From positions 4,187,989 to 4,251,988 of the forward strand of contig CM042085.1 of NCBI GenBank assembly GCA_023512835.1: a stretch of DNA of 64,000 bases, in the 5' to 3' direction. The number at the start of each line of letters is the position of its first letter. The stretch's first letter is position 1. The position numbers and the translations under genes are program-made. The stretch is from Taxillus chinensis (lineage: Eukaryota > Streptophyta > Magnoliopsida > Santalales > Loranthaceae). Positions 35,486 through 48,038 of the stretch are shown here, piece after piece. The notes below the pieces were generated by a model. It made no database searches and was not told where the DNA came from. It saw nothing but the letters and a program-made list of their open reading frames with translations.

Positions 35486-37797
35486 TGTCACGCCCCGAAT
35501 TCCAGGGAACCCGGAACCGGGTACATGACTTCCCCTTACCCGCACCCGAAAGGTCAAGGGGTTGGTGACTAGGACCAATAGAGACTACACCGCGGTGTCT
35601 TGTCTCAAATATGCAACCCCGTACGATCATACATCAAGGGTAATCCCGTACTTTCCCATATATCATCATGCATACAAAGAGTCAAACAATATACAGACAT
35701 CACATCATACAAGATGCAAATACAATCGTCCACGGACCCATGTCCGGGGATATCACATAAAACAATACGAATATAATCAGATCATACATCGGTAGTGGGC
35801 GTCCTCCTGGAAGAAGTCCTCCACTAGTCTCGGGTCACACCTGAAAAGGGTAAGCAACAAGTAGGGGTGAGCGACAAGCCCGGTAGGTGACCCTAACACT
35901 CCACATCATGCAACACATATAAGTCTATACTGTATGCTCGGTGTACTCGTGCACCGTGTGGTGTGCACAATCATCAGGACTCGGCCTGCAACAAACATCG
36001 GGACAACTTGTCCACGATCCTCCATGGGATCCCAGCTCAGGGCACTCGGCCCTAGCTCCACGAGCTCAACGGCTCAACTCAGGCCTTAGCTTGTCCACGT
36101 TGCAATATGCCCGGCCACGGTTCGCCACACAGCCTGGCCATCGGTTCATATGCCTGCCACGTCAACCACATAGCACCATCGGTGCATCACGGTGAGAACC
36201 CAAACAAGTCACGGAGTCCATGCCCCAATACCTCACATCAACATACTAACATTAGTATGGCATGTCATTCTCAACATTTCCTTTAGAATTGTAGCCGGTC
36301 TTCACAAGTAAATCCTCAACCCTTGATTTATGAAGGAAGTACTCAAAGCAACTATTTCCTTGAAATTAAAAGTTCCTAAAAACACCTGTTCACTTAGTCC
36401 CGGAAAAACACTGTTCACTTTAGTCCCGAAACACTATTCACTTAGTCCCAGAAAAACACTGTTCACTTAGTCCCAGGAAACACTGTTCACTTAGTCTCGG
36501 AAAAACACTGTTCACTTAGTCCCTGAAACACTATTCACTTAGTCTCGGAAAAACACTGTTCACTTAGTCCCGAAACACTATTTACTTAGTCCCGGAAAAA
36601 CTATTCACTTAGTCCCAGAAAAACACTGTTCCCTTTAGTCCCGGAAAAACACTGTTCACTTAGTCCCGAAACACTATTCACTTAGTCCCGGAAAAACTAT
36701 TCACTTAGTCCCGAAAAACAGCGTTCCCTTAGTCCCGAAACACTGTTCACTTAGTCTCGGAAAAATCACTGTTCACTTAGTCCCGAAACACTATTCACTT
36801 AGTCCCGGAAAAACACTGTTCACTTAGTCCCGGAAAAACACTGCTCACTTTAGTCCCGAAACACTATTCACTTAGTCCCGAAACACTATTCACTTAGTCC
36901 CGAAACACTATTCACTTAGTCCCGAAACACTGTTCACTTAGTCCCTGAAACACTATTCACTTAGTCCCGAAATACTGTTCACTTAGTCCCGGAAACACTG
37001 TTCACTTAGTCCCTAAAAAACTGTTCATCGTCGTTTTTGCCAATTTTCTCACTAAACGGCAACCCAAAGAACCCCAAACACTCATAAACACATTTATTTT
37101 GATATACACCCCATTACACGTCTTAAATAACTCTAAATTTCATGTAATCAACGAAATACCTCTTTTATGCATTTAAATCGAAGATTCAACCAAAAATTGG
37201 GTTTCCCCCAAATCTTAAGGTTCACCCCCAAATTCCATGATTTCACCCAAATTAAGCATGCTAAGCCTACTATGAATCATATAAGGAGTTAGAATCACCT
37301 ACCTGGAAGATTCTTTGCGATCCACGAGCTCCAATCGCCCCAAAATCACCAAGAAAGCTCTTCACGCTCTTCACCTTCTCTCTCTCTCTCTCTTGCTCAA
37401 ACACGCACGCACCAATAATTGGAAATTAAAGAGATAAGGCAGTTCTTAATTATATATATATACCGTTGCCAATAATTGGCCTCCCAGCAATAATTGACCC
37501 GAATGCAATAATTGACCTCCCGAGGTCACGAACTCCAAATTGAGTCAAATTACTGTCAAAACGCTCGAAATAACGAGCACAACACTGTTTAGATATTATC
37601 ACACTCAAATGACTGCTCAAACGCAAAGTCAACCAATAAACCCCAAAAAGTCAACAATCGGGTCAAACGGGGCCCCGACTCGAAATCGGGCCCAAGTACA
37701 GTCAAAATGCTCGCATCGACGACTACACTACCGTCCAGATAGTTACATTCCCATAGAATGACTATCTCTCAAAACTACCCAAATACGAGTCTTTACA
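35486..37797 (-). repeat. 5' LTR of the Ty3/gypsy element (2,312 bp)
   Basis: Plus-strand reading starts TGTCACGCCCCG and ends CGAGTCTTTACA, matching the other LTR end to end. In the element's own direction this is the promoter LTR, beginning at 37797. It is ~43 bp longer than the 3' LTR, mainly through extra minisatellite units. Confidence 0.93.
36378..37024. repeat. LTR-internal minisatellite, ~24 bp unit, about 27 copies
   Basis: Same unit as in the other LTR (cactgttcacttagtcccgg plus A-run). Unit order differs in places from the 28628-29228 array, so unit gain and loss has occurred since or during insertion. Confidence 0.93.
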
Positions 37798-37802
37798 TGC
37801 CC
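37798..37802. repeat. Target site duplication, right copy
   Basis: TGCCC directly after the right LTR, identical to 27730-27734. Confidence 0.9.
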
Positions 37803-37915
37803 GAGGATGGGATAGAGTGGCATTGTGGGAGTCGTAAGGAGCACGCCGGACGATCTTGGTTCCTCTGAGTTCACCTGTATGCAACGAGGGCATTGTGAAA
37901 TCAAGCGGGGGAGGA
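37803..37915 (+). mobile_element. Right part of older host retroelement, with polypurine tract
   Basis: Internal sequence of the interrupted element. It ends in the purine run agcgggggagga immediately before an LTR-like start TGTCACGCCC at 37916. This is the layout of a 3' end of an LTR retrotransposon on the plus strand. Confidence 0.6.
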
Positions 37916-38300
37916 TGTCACGCCCTGAACAGCGTGGTGCTTGCGGACTTTTCTCAAGTGGTGCAGGTGTGGGCTACTTGAGGAGGGGCAAGGTGAAAAG
38001 CATAGGCAGGGGGACGGGATAGGCTCCACGGCAGTTCGTGCGGGAGATCGATGGAGCCCCTTCAGAGTTCAGATGTACCGACCCCGTTAAATGTGGAGAG
38101 TGCACCGCTAGTCAAGGACTTGATGATGAAGAGGGAACTTGGCTATCCCCACACAAACTAGTCGGGAACTGGAGTTAGTATCCTGATGAGCCCAAGGTAT
38201 GGTGAAACCAGTCTACATATGCCCCGATCAGTATGCCTTACTCATAGCATCCACCAGGGTGACCGAGTGCCGCACGGGTGAAAATCTTGACCCCGTGATA
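37916..38300 (+). repeat. 3' LTR of the older element (385 bp)
   Basis: Starts TGTCACGCCCTGAAC after a polypurine tract and ends about CCCGTGATA, where homology to the inverted copy at 24419-24800 also stops. The final CA has decayed to TA. It has no sequence identity with the 2.3 kb LTRs beyond the common TGTCACGCCC start. Confidence 0.65.
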
Positions 38301-38329
38301 CTTAGCTAATTTGTTTACATCAACGGGTC

Positions 38330-38620
38330 TCCAAATATTTGACCCTTCGAACTTCAATCCTGTGACCCTGATACTCTTCACCTGATGGGTCTTCGAGTCT
38401 GTGAGTCTTCGAATATACGAGACTACTACTCTTCACCCAACTACACTTCAGGTCTTCGACTCAACAAGTCTTTGACCCTGCTGATCTTCGAGTCATTGGT
38501 TCTTCAAGCCTGAGGATCCTCGCCTCTGTGAATTTTCGAGTCAACAAATTTTGACTATGCAGATCTTCGACCTTGTAGGTCTTCGAGTTATCAGATCTTC
38601 GACCTTGAGCAGATTATAGT
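38330..38620. repeat. Degenerate CTTCGA-rich tandem repeat
   Basis: Repeated units like gatcttcgacc / gtcttcgagt at 12-35 bp spacing, directly after the 385 bp LTR. Units are diverged. No coding function is apparent. Confidence 0.7.
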
Positions 38621-38889
38621 TGTACATAGATAGACTCCGTCTACGCGTTCACTCTAAGAGATTACTCTACGAAATTATCCAACCAAGTATAGCATCTGCT
38701 GCCTGCTTATTACACACAAACTGTTAACAACAATGACAATCCAAAATGACTGTGGGAACAATATTATGAATTTAGTTTGAATATCGAAAAAACAACTCCA
38801 AATAATGAGAGAAAATGGGTGGAGTTATTTGCTTGATAAAGTTTCCACTTTTTGTGTAATAAACAAGATATTACTTCCAAACATGAATG

Positions 38890-38920
<31 letters not shown>

Positions 38921-41130
38921 GCTCATCGACGATCAAGGTGTTACAATGATGGTATGACAAACTTACATTTTTCTATCATATCAAGCTATTTTATGCTAAT
39001 ATAGATATGCAACATTGGGAGTTAAATAATTATTTTACGGAGTCAAACACTTAAGTGCCTCTTTGTGTGGCATACTTGAGTCCATTGATTTTTTTTGTTA
39101 CTTTTGACAAACAAAAACTTATTCGCCTTCCCCAATTTTATTTAAAAGATTTTTCTTCATCAAAGCTCATGATCTTTTTCTAATTAGCTTTATAATTATA
39201 TTTTTGATGTACACTCTAGCATTGAGTTCTTAAGACTTAAGGGATTGATGATCTTACTCAGAAAATGGTTGAGACTAACAAAAATGTGATTTATCCATTA
39301 GTTTATTTGCTTGTGATTTTGGCATTAACTTTACAAATTGAGACTACTATTGTGAAAAGAGCATTCTTTAATATGAAAATTATAAAGAATCATTTGTGTA
39401 GTCAAATAAGTGATAGCTTGATTGTCATCATAGAGAAAGACATTTTTTCACAGTATTAATAATAAAGCTAAAATGCAAAAGTTTTAAAATATAAAAACAC
39501 GTAGAAATTAATTGTAAAATATTATGATAAACATTTTGTTTGTTTTTTATTTATGTGAACAATAAAATTGGACTTTTGACATTTTTGTGTTATATATATT
39601 ACATTTCGAAATTCAAATACAAAAATATGTAATCTCATGATTTATTTAAATTAGTATTTTAGTCATTTCACACTAGCCATGAGTGTGTTTGTAAAGAAGA
39701 TGAGATTGAGTGTCTATTTTCTTATTTACAACATTTATAATTAAACTAATAACAATAAATGATTGAGTTTAATATAACTTCATCAAACTTTATATTATCT
39801 ACAAATATATAGTCAAATAATATTATAATAAAATTTTAATTATCTACATATGGAGAATAAAAAAATAATTTTTTACTTACAAAGATTGATAAAGTCATTC
39901 TTCACTTAATATTATAACATCTTTTATCTCTCATAACTTATCATTCTCTTCACCTGTATTAATAAATAGAAATAAAAAATTAAAACAAAATCTATTTTTT
40001 ATTTCAATCAGGATAAAATAAGGAAAGTCTTAAAGTTGAAATTATAAAATTAGTAAAATCATATTCTTCAAATGTAAAGATAAAATAGTGAACCTATTTA
40101 AGTTGATAACATATTGAGTTAGAATTTGCTTATTTAAACATTCAAAGCTAACACGACCAAACTTAAACTCACAAGCCTTACCCATTTTGATTTTTGCACC
40201 CACCCCCCAAACACGTGGATGCAGATTTGCTATTGATGGTTGAAAATCAGTATTGGTATTGATTTTGCTATTTCAACATTGATTTGACATTTTATTTCAA
40301 ACATTGATCATTACATTCAATATTCATCTATTATCTGGTATGCATATAAAATTTTGCAGTCGGTTAGTGTTTGAATAAAATCAATTGAAAAAAATTGAAA
40401 AGATAAATAAATAAAAGTTATAATTTATTTATCTTAATTGAATTTGTGCAAACACCCATTGTTTTGTAAGTGCTAGGAAAAGGTGAAAAAATCCAATATG
40501 AAAAAATGTGGAAAAAAAATAAATGGAAAAAAGATTATTTGGTTACAAATAAGTGAAAAAGACATGAAAACTGTATTTTGTATAATTTAATTATGATAAA
40601 AATAAAAATATAAAACAAATAAGATGAGATGAAATATTATTTTTACCCTTTAACATATATCATAATATTTGACATAATTTAGAACGAATATGAAAAATGC
40701 ATAACAAGGCGGACATGCGATGAAAAAGTTGAGAATCACATTGTGTCTCAAATCTAGATGATTTTCCGCAACATTTTAGATAGAACATAAGAGTAATTGT
40801 GGTAAATAGCGATTATTGTAACTTTTTTCACAATGAATTACAACATTTTTGTTGTCAATAGAAACTATCCGTTATACATATCGTTTCTCACTTTTCTTGA
40901 GCTTTTATATGTCTACCAAACACTAGAAATATGTCACCCATTTTTCTAACCAACTCTATTTTTTTATGCTTTTTCTATACCAATAAAATTTTACATGACA
41001 CAAACTACAGTATGATTAATATAACAATCAATTTTTGAAATAAGTATTTTAAAAAAATATAGAAATTCATCAACCATGAATTTAAGAGTTATTTTACTTT
41101 ATTTACTATGTAATAAATTCATTTATTGGG
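38621..41130. other. AT-rich intergenic region
   Basis: No gene recognised. Includes a TA microsatellite at 38889-38917 and a MITE-like AT block around 39830-40100 that resembles those at 25.4 kb and 57.3 kb in opposite orientation. Confidence 0.5.
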
Positions 41131-41142
41131 GAAAAATAAAAC

Positions 41143-41150
41143 AAACCCTA
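41143..41150 (+). promoter_or_regulatory. Telo-box upstream of prohibitin gene
   Basis: AAACCCTA about 110 bp before the start codon, a motif common near transcription starts of plant growth-associated and mitochondrial-protein genes. Function inferred. Confidence 0.45.
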
Positions 41151-41257
41151 GCTCAGTTTCGATTTCGAGACCGCACACAAATTTATAGACAGGACAGAGT
41201 GGGGGTTGGGGGAGAAAACCCTACCAAAACCCTCGCAGAAAAGACCGCAACGAAACG

Positions 41258-42112
41258 ATGGCCGGCAACGCCAACTCCGCCGTCTCCTTCCTGACGAACG
41301 TGGTCCGCGCCGCAGTGGGGCTCGGCGTCGGCACCTCCCTCATCTCCTCCTCCCTCTATACCGTCGACGGTGGAGAGCGCGCCGTCCTGTTCGACCGCTT
41401 CCGTGGCGTGATCGAGGACACGGTGGGCGAAGGAACCCACTTTCTGGTCCCTTGGTTGCAGAAGCCCTACGTCTTCGACATCCGCACTCGCCCCCACACC
41501 TTCTCCTCCATCTCCGGCACCAAGGACCTCCAGATGGTGAACCTCACCCTCCGCGTCCTCTCCCGCCCCAACGTCACATGCCTCCCCACCATCTTCAAAA
41601 CCCTAGGCCTCGAGTACGACGAGAAGGTCCTCCCTTCCATCGGCAACGAGGTCCTTAAGGCCGTCGTCGCTCAGTTCAACGCCGATCAGCTCCTCACCGA
41701 CCGCCCCCACGTCTCCGCCCTCGTCCGCGAGAGCCTCATACGCCGCGCAAAGGACTTCAACATCGAGCTCGACGACGTCGCCATCACCCACCTCTCCTAC
41801 GGCGCCGAGTTCTCTAGGGCTGTTGAGCAGAAACAGGTCGCCCAGCAGGAGGCCGAGAGGTCCAAGTTCGTTGTGCAGAAGGCCGAGCAGGAGCGGAGGG
41901 CCGCCATCATCAGGGCCGAGGGCGAGAGCGAGGCCGCTAAGCTCATTTCCGAGGCCACCGCTGCTGCCGGGATGGGGCTCATCGAGCTGAGGAAGATTGA
42001 GGCCGAGAAGGAGAACGCGAGCACGCTCTCCAGGTCACCCAGTGTCACCTACGTTCCCCATGGGACTCCTATGGTCATGGGGTTACCTTCTGCTATTGGG
42101 CTTGGGCGCTGA
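41258..42112 (+). CDS. PHB3: Prohibitin, type I (PHB3/PHB4-like)
   Basis: An intronless 284-residue frame with very GC-rich third positions. Prohibitins of types I and II alternate in ring complexes in the mitochondrial inner membrane, stabilising respiratory proteins and organising cristae. The sequence shows an N-terminal hydrophobic segment (about residues 8-33), then [73 protein letters not shown] and [21 protein letters not shown] charged coiled-coil region follows at ~180-245. These match the Arabidopsis PHB3/PHB4 group. The C-terminus ([20 protein letters not shown]) is longer than in PHB3. The symbol denotes the subfamily, not a proven orthologue. A possible 3' UTR acceptor lies far downstream (ccttgcag at ~45041), but this is not supported further. 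Confidence 0.93.
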   Translation: MAGNANSAVSFLTNVVRAAVGLGVGTSLISSSLYTVDGGERAVLFDRFRGVIEDTVGEGTHFLVPWLQKPYVFDIRTRPHTFSSISGTKDLQMVNLTLRVLSRPNVTCLPTIFKTLGLEYDEKVLPSIGNEVLKAVVAQFNADQLLTDRPHVSALVRESLIRRAKDFNIELDDVAITHLSYGAEFSRAVEQKQVAQQEAERSKFVVQKAEQERRAAIIRAEGESEAAKLISEATAAAGMGLIELRKIEAEKENASTLSRSPSVTYVPHGTPMVMGLPSAIGLGR

Positions 42113-42139
42113 CCTACTGATCCAAGAGGAGGTGTCTTT

Positions 42140-43351
42140 TTATTTTATTTAAAAAAAACTGATTCTACTACAGTTCTATGTTTGTGTTTATCATCTTCTC
42201 TGCTAATTCATCTTTCCCTTGCACCTTAATTGCTTACTTTGTTTCCCCCATGGACGTCCATACTTGAATATAATGTTACTTGCACTTTAGTTGTTGATTT
42301 ACTGGCGTTTTTGTTTCTAATTTTGTCTGAAGCCTTTTTTTTTTATAAGTAATTTTGTCTGAAGCCATTGTATTTTCGGTTTCTGCTGCTTCAGAAGAAA
42401 AACATTATATTATAGGGTTAGGATACGCACAGTAAATAAAGTGGTTTGTCATATCTAAAACTTGATTGGTACCTATTTGATGGACAATGTTACCACCCTA
42501 GAACTCTATTGGTAGTTCCTAGGGATAAGTTAGTAGGCGATTTTAGAATTAATTATTGTTTTCTTCCATATTTGTGACTGCTCCCCTTGTTGATGCATTG
42601 GTACTTGCAATGATCTGAAGTCATTGTATTTCTAGTTACTACTCCAAAATAAATGGATTTATGTTTACATAGGATGAGAAAATGCACAACTGAATATTCT
42701 ATAATTTTAGGTGGTGTCCCACGTAAAACTTGATTGGTACTTATTTGATGGATTATGTTGCTCTATGTACTGAACATGATTGCTGCATGATGCTATTTTT
42801 TAATCCAACCTCTACCTAGTTGTTTGTGATTCGTTTCAACTTCAGAATTGTATTTGATTTGAAGGGAATACTTAGAATTAGTTGCTTCTCTTCCAAGCAT
42901 GTGAGTGCCACTTCTTGATGTATTGTTTATTGGGCGTAGGTCTCAAGTTTAGTTGATTTGTAGTCGAGAGACTAGCTCTCATCTGTCTCCATTCTTTGCT
43001 CCACAAAAAGTGCTTATGTAGAATCAGAAAATGCACATCAAAATATTCCAATAAACTAAAGTGGTATTTGATTGATGCCATTGATCTAGGTACCCTGAGC
43101 TATGTAAGCCACAATGGGTACAATTGGAACACCCTTTCATTGTACATTCATCATTTTTTTTTTACAATAACACCCCCGTACTCTATTCACCCTATCCTAT
43201 CCCCTAAAAAACCTCCTGCTCAGAGGCCTGAAATTGATCCCACAACCCACCATAGTGGGTGTGTATCACTGACCAGCAGGCTGTTCCCCGCTGCTTTAAA
43301 TAGTTGCTTCTAAAATTTGGTCTGTTTTATATTTTTTGTATTTCAAAAATA
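42140..43351. other. 3' flank of prohibitin gene
   Basis: Moderately AT-rich, transcript-like composition (T-rich runs, TTG/TGT words) without an open frame of note. Phrases such as aaaacttgattggtacctatttg at ~42460 and aaaacttgattggtacttatttg at ~42727 show an internal duplication of about 260 bp spacing. No gene recognised. Confidence 0.45.
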
Positions 43352-43819
43352 CACTAGAACCTCTTTAAATTAATACTGTTGGGATCATGATATTTTATTA
43401 TTTATAGAGATATTAATTAATCAATAAATTAATATATATTAACTTTATAAAATTGTGTAATTGATTGGAGTTAAATTTTAAGTACAGAAAAAAAATTGTA
43501 TCACAGAAAAATTCATGTATCATGTTAATTGAATGAATCTAAAACATTATTAATGAAAACTAATAAGTAATGTTCATTGTTTTTTAATAATTAAGTATTA
43601 TTCATTGTAATTTTGCTAAAAACATTCAATTTATGATGGAAGTTTAAAAAATAATATATAAACAAGATATTAATGGGACCCTATATTTACATAAGGGTAT
43701 ATTGAAATTATATTATCTTATCAGAAATTGTTAAATTTTCTATTGGCCCAAATTGGGAATGTAGAAAAATATTATCATAGAGAGTATTAATTTACCGAGT
43801 ATTTAAAGAGGTTCCACTG
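43352..43819. mobile_element. Emigrant/Lemi1-like MITE (pogo superfamily)
   Basis: 468 bp element with terminal inverted repeats: left CACTAGAACCTCTTTAAATT, right (reverse complement) CAGTGGAACCTCTTTAAATA. It is flanked by TA on both sides (43350-43351 and 43820-43821). TA duplication and a CAGT-aACCTCT-TAAAT end are the signature of plant pogo-type Emigrant MITEs and their Lemi1 source elements. The inside is AT-rich and non-coding, so it would depend on a transposase elsewhere. Confidence 0.8.
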
Positions 43820-46065
43820 TATAATGTTTTGGACTTGTACTTTTGATGCAGCTGGTAAGTGGTACTGGCACATAATTACCCTTGTCTAAAGTCACATGAT
43901 ACATGATTATCGTTGTCACAAGACTTCAAAGTACAAAAATCATTCTTGTGGATTGCACCAGTGTTAGGTTGATACGATTTTTGCTATTGTCACTGTTTTC
44001 TCACTATTGCCTTCTCAAATGTTGAGAAATTCACTGCCGGTGAACTTTAAATTGCTTGGTGCTGAAATTGGGTAATGTTATATTCATGTATTTCAAGAAT
44101 ATGATGTTGGTTTCCCTTTTCAACAAATGGCAGCATTTCACAGATATGACAACCTAGTTTGGGATGTGGTTTTGTATCATGACTTTCAACCAGGGTAATT
44201 GTGTCATTTAGTAAGAGCTGCCATAACTTTTAATTAATCGGCCTGAAGCTGGTCATCTTCATCCACATATGGCCAAAAGCTTCCATTATTTCATTATTAC
44301 ACTACAAATATATGCCGAAAGCGTGACATGTGGTCTGCAAAATTTGATGGCATTAAACTTGTTTAGTCAGTTTCCAGTGTTAATTTATCTTTGATCCACA
44401 AAATCAAAATCTGTAGCTTGATTGTGGTTCCCAGTTCCCATGATTGTCAACATGGTAGCAGCAGTAGCATCATTTCCTATTACAGTGCTTCTCTGCTTGC
44501 ATAAATCCAAGGTACACCTGTCATTTGTCAATGTATTTGAGTCATGTCCAAGCATATTGGTTCTTCTGTCCTTATAACGGATAGATACCTGTTTGCTTAT
44601 ATAAAAAGTATTTATTGTGGAGTTAAAACGACATCAATTACTCTGTGTGAAAAGCCCTTACATATCTTATTTCTATTGACCCTATTGCAATTTTCAACAC
44701 CGCCCATTGCTTCCTTTCTTAGTCTAGGCTCCATTCACATTAGGTTTATACTGAATTTGATCGGGCAATTTGAATGCATGCCTCTGTTAATTCCCCAGTC
44801 ACAGATTGCGCTTAGTTTTTAGACAAAATTTATCATTCATTGTTGATCACTTCAACAGGCATGCTGTGTACTAAAATCTGATGACGCAATTATCTTGTGC
44901 ACAGACGGTTTTATTGATATTCGCCCAAAATATATATAACAATCATTCAGTTGAAATTGGATTTCATTTGAAAAGTCTAAATACAATTTCTGTTATCCAA
45001 AAGTTCTCAGCGTTTTAATTACTTTCTGTTGTCCTTGCAGGATATTGTGTGAGGAATGCTTGAAGGCCGTGTATGCTGGAAATTGGTTTACAAACTACTC
45101 TTGTTTCTCAACATAATTGAGACACTTTCTTAAGACGCCACCCTAGTTTGGGGAACTTACTATCCTAAGATGTTTTTTTAGATATCAAACAGTATTTGCT
45201 GCTTTGTTGACCTAGGGCAATCTGGTGAATGCTGTTATTAAGTTGAGGTTAGTGCGGCATGTTCGGTTCACAAATTCAAATCAGATTCAAATACTGAAAA
45301 TGCGGGCCCTGTACGCAAATTGTGTTTGATTTAGTGGTTGTTTTCAAGTATACGTTTAGATTGTTTTTTAAATTTAAATTATTATTATTTTTTAGATCTG
45401 ATATTTTAAAAAAATGTGCATTTTCTGTTATCAAACATAATTTATTTTTAAGCTTCACCATCTATTTCTACGCTATCATTTTATTATTTTAATGTGCGGG
45501 ACGGACGGACCGACCGACTATATGAGCAAGAAGCAGTGCCTACCCACTGAAACTCTAATATTATCGAAAGGAAAAGATTTATTTGTAGGTAGGTTGTAGG
45601 AAATTTGTATAAAAATATTTCTGGTGATATGAATAAAAAGTTTAAAATAATAATAATATCGATAAAATTGTAATAAACATGTTAGTGATTTTGCTACCTG
45701 AAGCTTTTGACTATTGATTAAGTATATGGATTGAAGCTGGCTGTACGAGTATGGCCACTACGTGTAACGTGGTTTTTATGTCGTCCAATGGAAATGAATG
45801 AGTACTGGGCCATCCAAACATGCGAAATCAGCTACTGTGATTCTTATCATTTTGAAGTGAAGAGTGAAAAGCATAAAACGTACAAGAAGACAATTCCTCG
45901 AACGAAACTCCATTAGCTAATTGGAAGACGCAGATGCGAAATGAATCATATGGTTAACCTGGCAACCTAACTAGAAACTCATGTTTTTCCTACGGAAATG
46001 AATGGGCATTGGACGTTCCAAGTGTTAGTGGTTTTATATATTATACATATTATCACTCCCCTGCA

Positions 46066-46400
46066 AGGTCTTAAATTACAGCCACTCCGAGTGTAATAAA
46101 AATACATTAAAATTATATTTTTTAAATTCTTTACTATATAACTTTTTTAAAAAAATAAATAATAACTCTTTAAAATCTATCAACTAATTATTACCATCCA
46201 TTTATTAAAATATTATATTTTCTCTCACCACATTTATTTTTTTATTTCTTTTTTATCTTTTCATATTTACTTTTTCATTTAAAAGAATAAATAAATATTT
46301 AAAAAGTAATATTTTAATTAATAAATAGTTAAAATAAAAAAACTAAAAAGTGTGCTTGGATTGTTAAAATAGAAAAGATATATTTTGGTTATTTTAAAGA
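46066..46400. mobile_element. AT-rich MITE-like block, family A
   Basis: The core tttattaaaatattatattt followed by ctctcac, then tttactttttcatttaaaag and aatatttaaaaagtaatatt, is almost repeated at 51777-51905. The two copies are clearly related. Ends and target duplication are not resolved. Confidence 0.6.
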
Positions 46401-46500
46401 GTCAAATTTAAAGAGGTTATAGTGGATCAAATTTAAAGAGGTTATTTTAAAGAGTCAAATTTAAAGAGGTTATTTTAAAGAGTCAAATTTATATGCAAGT
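46400..46500. repeat. Short tandem repeat, ~28 bp unit
   Basis: tcaaatttaaagaggttatt followed by ttaaagag repeats about three times next to the MITE-like block. Directly visible. Confidence 0.8.
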
Positions 46501-48006
46501 AAATCATTAATAAATATATAAATTTTAATTTTTATAATAATTTTTAAGGTATAACAATTTTTTTTGCATAATTAAAAATAAACTTACACCCTTGCCTATG
46601 ATTTATAAGCAATTTTTAATTTATAAAAACAATCATAATCTATAAGAGCATTAACATCGATGTTTAGATATTTTTTTTAAATTTACATATTTAAACTATT
46701 TTTTTGCTTATCTATATAAATATACATCACAATAGATTTTTAAATCACTTTCTATATCGTTAAAATAATAATTTTTCTCTATTTTTTATTTAATAATAAT
46801 TTTCATAATTTAATATGAAATAATAAAAATATTATGAGAAACATAAATGAGAGAAGTGAAAGAAAATTTTATATATAACTTAATAATTATAGAGTGAATA
46901 ATACATTGATAAATATTGTACTAATCTCATGAAAAAAGTTAAATATAGGATATCTGGTGTAAGAATGATATTATGACTTATTAACTTTTTTTCTCTAAAT
47001 ATAGGAAAATAAACTTTTATTGGAAATCTGCTACGAGTGCTAAGGGTATCAAATTCACCTTTAAAACAATTCACATTAACAGAGTCAGAGTACATTGATA
47101 AAATTAGATTATCCAATTAAATATAAAAAATAATTAGTAACAATTGATTAAAAAATATAACTAAAATAGATTTGTTAATTTTTTTTTAATTTTATGAAAC
47201 AACTTATTTAATAGAGTTATATTCCAACTCTATAGCTATAAAATAAAGTTTTATTAAAACTTTAATATTAGAGTATCTTGTATGCAAGTTTACACTCACC
47301 ATACAATTCACACTTTTTCATTAAACTTACTCGCATTCAAAACTGTAAGGGCATGTTTGTTTCACATGTTTTCTGTTTTCGTTTTCAAAATGTGATAGCT
47401 GTTTTCGAGTATAAAAAACATAAAACTGAAAACAATAAAATATTGTTTTCATTCTTTAAGGCATAAAAAATAAAAATAAGTTTTTTTGTTTTTAATTTTC
47501 AATTTTTTATACCCGAAAACGGTATTACATTTAAAACGAAAAACAAAACACCCTAATCAAACATGCCCTAAGTTTCCAGTAAACCATTTTTTTTTAAAAT
47601 ACTTTTTGTTAGTTTCGTAACAATATTTTTTCTCATTAGTGTATGGTACAAGGGACCAGATTTTGGTTTTTTTTTCTTTGATTTTAACTTGAAACAAAAG
47701 GGGTCACCAGTCACCAGGTTGCTTATCTTGAATTGTAATCACAATTAGAACACCAGTAATGACGCATTAACTCTATTGGGCGGCGACGGAGGGATTATGT
47801 TTGGGGTGGCGGTGCCATGGAAAGTGGGTGTGACCAGCGTTGCTACGAAAGGTGAGTTGAGCAGGGCAGACGAACGCGAGGGTTCTAGGGGGGATTGCTA
47901 CGAGAGGTGAGTTGAGGTGGACGTAATTGTCCACCCTACATGCTTGCCTGCGGAAAACAAATGGGTGTTTAGTATGTGCAATTAGTTTTGTGAATGTTGA
48001 TTAGCA

Positions 48007-48038
<32 letters not shown>

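Larger units (their letters stand above)
27735..37797 (-). mobile_element. Ty3/gypsy chromovirus LTR retrotransposon, full-length, frame-broken
   Basis: A 10,063 bp element with LTRs at both ends, a 5-bp target duplication TGCCC, tRNA primer site and polypurine tract in place. Reading from high to low coordinates the order is gag, aspartic protease, reverse transcriptase, RNase H, integrase and chromodomain, which is the Ty3/gypsy (Metaviridae-type) order. The chromodomain, ~2.3 kb LTRs and iMet-type primer site suggest the Tekay/Del clade; that clade call is inference. The polyprotein is broken by many frame changes, mostly looking like single-base indels, so this copy as written cannot make intact proteins. 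It inserted into an older retroelement. LTR similarity and intact target duplication suggest a fairly recent insertion. Confidence 0.95.

Noticed and set aside
41206..41658. 150-residue Arg/Pro-rich plus-strand frame
   Set aside because: Alternate frame of the prohibitin gene.
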